64,000 nucleotides of DNA from Lates calcarifer (taxonomy: Eukaryota > Chordata > Actinopteri > Centropomidae): NCBI RefSeq assembly GCF_001640805.2, contig NC_066838.1, forward strand, positions 20,600,743 to 20,664,742, given 5' to 3'. Below are positions 62,567 to 64,000 of this stretch, in pieces (positions within the stretch are counted from its first letter, which is position 1; each line of letters starts with the position of its first letter). The position numbers and the translations under genes were made by a program. The notes below the pieces were generated by a model, which was given only the letters and a program-made list of their open reading frames with translations, was not told where the DNA came from and made no database searches.

Positions 62567-62572
62567 TTTATT
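62567..62572 (-). promoter_or_regulatory. Possible slc16a7 polyadenylation signal
   Basis: AATAAA on the gene strand, about 330 bases past the stop codon. It is the first such word after the stop that I noticed. Confidence 0.45.
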
Positions 62573-62903
62573 CAGTCACTAAATAAACCAAGAGGAACCA
62601 TATTATAGAGCCATTATGATAATTGTACTGAAAGGAACAGGGGCAGTTTTAGATGATTGATGAACAAAGGTCATTAGAGTTACAGTTGTCACATAATGTA
62701 ATAATAATAACAACATACATAAAATAACTATTAAAATACCAAATGTTCATCTCCATCTCCAGACCAAAAGTCCAAAGAGTCCAATAACCTCATCAAAAAT
62801 AGAAAATAATTTTTATCAGTAATAGCCTGTATACACTATGTCCTGCAGTAGAACCCGTGTCATCTCCCTTACACCCATTAAAATCAACTCATAGTCAGCA
62901 AGT

Positions 62904-64000
62904 TCATCCATCTGTTTCATGTGCTGTTTTATCGTCTTGGCTCATTTTAAGTTCTAAAGTGTCTTTAGAAGTCCTCATCTCCACAGTCACACTCTGCCTC
63001 TGCTCCTCGTCCAGTTTCTTGTAGTTGTAGTAGTGCATGATGAAGAAAAATATACCAGGCACCAGCATAAACACACCACATGCATAATACATGTATTTGT
63101 AATCTCCGAAAATATCAACCAACGCGCCTGAAAGAGAAGAAACACAGGTCATTGGTCACCATTTTACAAATTCCTCAGTTTAAAAAAATATTGTATGTAA
63201 ATGTCTCCACAGCTGTAAGTTTACAAACCTGAGATGGGTGGGCCAAGAAGCACCGGTCCACATTCAATTATGGTGACCAGTCCAACTGCAGTGGAGAAGC
63301 GATGAGCTCCAACAATGTCCATCAGAGCTTCAAAGAGCAACGCAGAAACCATCCCAAAAGCCAAACCAAAGAAGACAGCATAAACGACCAGACCTACATA
63401 TCCAGGTGCCAGTGGACACAAAAGGTGACATATACCGTTGTATGATACAGCAAAACTGAAGAAATACTGGATCCTTGGCCTAATCCACTTGGTGTTGCCA
63501 ATGAAGCCAGTTGCTGGTCTGATAAACATGTCCACCAGAGCAAAAGTGGAAAGCAAGAAAGCTGCTGAATATTCATCAATCCCTTGATGTTTGGCATAGG
63601 GCGCCAGAAAAACCACAGGTGCGAAAAAGCCAAAAAACATGACCACATTACCAATGAGATAAATGAGGAAGCCCCTGTGTTTGAAAAGTGAGAAATCTAT
63701 GAACTTGTGCATGCAGCTCTGACTCCTGCTCTCACTTGGGCTCTCTTCAGTTAGGAGGTTAGACAACTGAGCACCGGTGTCCTCAGCAGCTGCCCCGTTA
63801 CACTCTTCGTGGTTCAGTCTTGGGTTTGGGTTGGACACTTTTCTTGACTGGTCTCATCAGAGCACCAGCCACACAGCAGTTCAAAACAATAGATCCTAGG
63901 ATGAGGAAGCTCCCCCTCCAGCCAAAAGAATCAAACAGAAACTGATTAAGAGGAGCCAGAGTGGACAGAACAACTGGACTCCCTGTCATAGCGAGCCCAT
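62904..64000 (-). CDS. slc16a7: Monocarboxylate transporter, MCT2-like (3' part, frameshifted)
   Basis: Two exons visible: from the window edge to 63229, and 63127-62904, joined in phase through donor GTTTGT and acceptor CTTTCAG. The gene continues upstream of the window. These proteins are twelve-segment plasma-membrane carriers that co-transport protons with lactate, pyruvate and ketone bodies. Seen here: the end of the N-terminal half ([33 protein letters not shown]), the large cytosolic loop, then segments 7-12 starting [20 protein letters not shown] with [46 protein letters not shown] and [11 protein letters not shown]. These blocks fit MCT2 better than MCT1 or MCT4. The loop changes reading frame: one frame runs to a stop at 63798 and the next begins downstream of a stop at 63854-63856. 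One extra base, most simply in the AAAA run at 63839-63842, explains it. The tail after segment 12 is acidic and ends HETDG. Confidence 0.88.

Larger units (their letters stand above)
45016..62903. other. Gene-poor region between tafa1 and slc16a7
   Basis: About 17.9 kb. It should contain the promoter and any 5' non-coding exon of tafa1: a TTAG/CAG acceptor-like sequence lies just before its start codon, so such an exon is likely, but I could not place it. Apart from listed repeats, LINE remains and one exon-like ORF at 53052, no gene is recognised. Confidence 0.65.

Noticed and set aside
63819..63838. A mini-intron as an explanation for the slc16a7 frame change
   Set aside because: The only GT...AG interval in the overlap is 20 bases, far below any vertebrate intron.

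Overview
The window is AT-rich vertebrate nuclear DNA, almost certainly from a ray-finned fish and probably a percomorph teleost. All genes have short exons with GT-AG introns. The spaces between them hold repeat families that I recognise from teleost genomes: a foldback element with 'gctaagctaagctaac' arms, a Tc1/mariner terminus containing 'cagccacaacat', an 'aattggagacgctaaattgcc'-type repeat, and decayed L2/Rex-like LINE fragments. The percomorph placement is inferred from those repeats, not from a search.

Layout. (1) 2.0-5.2 kb, minus strand: arl6ip5 (PRA1 family protein 3), three coding exons, complete. (2) 5.2-6.0 kb: divergent promoter region containing a TCTCGCGAGA element. (3) 6.0-10.8 kb, plus strand: uba3, catalytic subunit of the NEDD8-activating E1, 18 coding exons, complete, 462 residues. 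(4) 11.9-16.2 kb, plus strand: tafa4, a secreted ten-cysteine chemokine-like neuropeptide. A probable 5' non-coding exon precedes the coding exons, and the final coding exon carries only three residues and the stop. (5) 16.2-26.9 kb: convergent intergenic DNA rich in repeats. (6) 27-45 kb, minus strand: tafa1, a paralogue of tafa4, with a 16.4-kb first intron. (7) 45-62.9 kb: gene-poor DNA with LINE and foldback fragments and one unassigned exon-like ORF. (8) 62.9-64.0 kb, minus strand: the 3' part of a monocarboxylate transporter gene most like slc16a7 (MCT2). It runs off the window edge and carries a one-base frameshift in the loop between membrane segments 6 and 7.

The order arl6ip5 / uba3 (head to head), tafa4, then tafa1 (tail to tail with tafa4) matches the arrangement on human chromosome 3p14 as I recall it, but EOGT and TMF1 are absent between uba3 and tafa4. 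The genes do not form one pathway. Two are housekeeping genes sharing a promoter region, two are tissue-restricted secreted ligands from an ancient duplication, and one is a membrane transporter that is not part of the human 3p14 block. I found no CRISPR array, operon, viral system or clearly new multi-gene system. The more unusual items are the frameshift, the tiny tafa4 terminal exon, the exon-1 extension in tafa1, the large foldback element and the nested repeat insertions.
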